From assembly GCA_964385305.1 (NCBI GenBank), contig CAYLOP010000016.1, positions 1 to 39,256 of the forward strand: a stretch of DNA of 39,256 nucleotides, read 5' to 3'. Under the pieces are notes generated by a model. The model was not told where the DNA came from. It saw nothing but the letters and a program-made list of their open reading frames with translations, and searched no databases. Source of the DNA: CAYLOP01 sp964385305. Lineage in GTDB: Bacteria > Chloroflexota > Anaerolineae > Anaerolineales > E44-bin32. Positions 38,943 to 39,256 of the stretch are shown piece by piece; the first letter of the stretch is position 1, and each line of letters begins with the position of its first letter. A program made the translations under genes and the position numbers.

Positions 38943-39256
38943 CTATGGGGAGAACGTGTCAATCGTTTCAACAGGGATACTCGTCAATCTCAAATCTACG
39001 GGGCGGGCTAACACCTCTGCAAGTCTGTCGCCGACTTGTGACACCGCTGCCTCGTCAAGCGGATCGTGGGCCAAGACAGTAGCTGAGATCACTATCTTTG
39101 CATCATGCTCCTCGAAGACGAAGCTCTCAAGTTCGACCTCGCCTGCGATGTCTAACTCTTGTGAAAGGGTCTGCTCAATCCTCTGCTGAATGCGCGATTC
39201 GTGCACGGACCGAGAAAACACGATTCCCAGCGGTATGGAGATCGCTGCGTGAAGAA
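38943..39256 (-). CDS. DUF389 family membrane protein, C-terminal part
   Basis: About 104 residues open to the right edge. The end of a membrane helix (LHAAISIPLGIVF) is followed by a soluble alpha/beta tail: RIQQRIEQTLSQEL, ELESFVFEEHDAKIVISATV, VGDRLAEVLARPVDLRLTSIPV. This matches the C-terminal domain of DUF389/TIGR00341 proteins, multi-helix inner-membrane proteins of unknown role. The N-terminal membrane part lies outside the window. The stop is normal; the hairpin at 38814-38842 may be its terminator. Confidence 0.8.
   Translation of the reverse strand, partial: LHAAISIPLGIVFSRSVHESRIQQRIEQTLSQELDIAGEVELESFVFEEHDAKIVISATVLAHDPLDEAAVSQVGDRLAEVLARPVDLRLTSIPVETIDTFSP

Overview
The window looks like a chromosomal segment of a Chloroflexota bacterium, most likely Anaerolineae-like. 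This is an inference from gene content: DUF951 beside an M50 protease, a Gram-positive-type Phe T-box, many DinB, CapA, MBL and crotonase paralogs, no LPS genes, moderate-to-high GC and good Shine-Dalgarno (SD) sites on most genes. Genes are dense and mostly housekeeping. I see no rRNA, tRNA, CRISPR array, intact insertion sequence or prophage.

Layout. 1-2400: an unassigned partial frame, an inverted repeat, a promoter, then a long structured leader ending in a terminator-like hairpin before metG. 2423-9794 (minus strand): two crotonases, an acidic protein with its own promoter and operator-like palindrome, an NAD-dependent epimerase, a decayed DUF547 gene, an AAC(3)-family acetyltransferase, a HicB-DinB fusion, an M23 peptidase, a YbaK deacylase and an EthD-like protein. 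9935-14316 (mostly plus): an orphan Flp pilin, DUF951 (minus), an M50 protease, an HD protein, a TyrA-like dehydrogenase, a GIY-YIG protein and a KBL/BioF-type PLP enzyme. 14444-17943: two small unknowns, the AmmeMemoRadiSam-type radical SAM gene divergent from mobA, a cNMP-binding protein without DNA-binding domain, and a NifU domain. 18033-21510 (minus): an ArsB/P-protein-type transporter coupled to UspA, a UlaG-like MBL protein and a deoxyribosyltransferase-like protein. 21793-26839: cold-shock protein with a long leader, a GAF protein, and pheS-pheT behind a T-box. 26959-32098: a CapA lipoprotein, a small Cys-rich protein, a LiaF-like lipoprotein and a two-component system. 32195-37788 (minus): an MFS transporter, then lctP-like permease, small membrane protein, 2-hydroxyacid dehydrogenase, HAD and MBL genes. 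38024-39256: a methyltransferase, an RNA-like palindromic element and the C-terminus of a DUF389 protein.

Working together. pheS and pheT encode the two subunits of one enzyme, under T-box control. The kinase and regulator overlap by ATGA and sit upstream of a LiaF-like lipoprotein, suggesting envelope-stress sensing. The lctP-to-MBL run could import and interconvert 2-hydroxyacids. The most interesting non-coding signals are the metG leader, which fits no riboswitch class I can recognise, and a recurring promoter style with the -10 box directly before the start codon, implying leaderless mRNAs.
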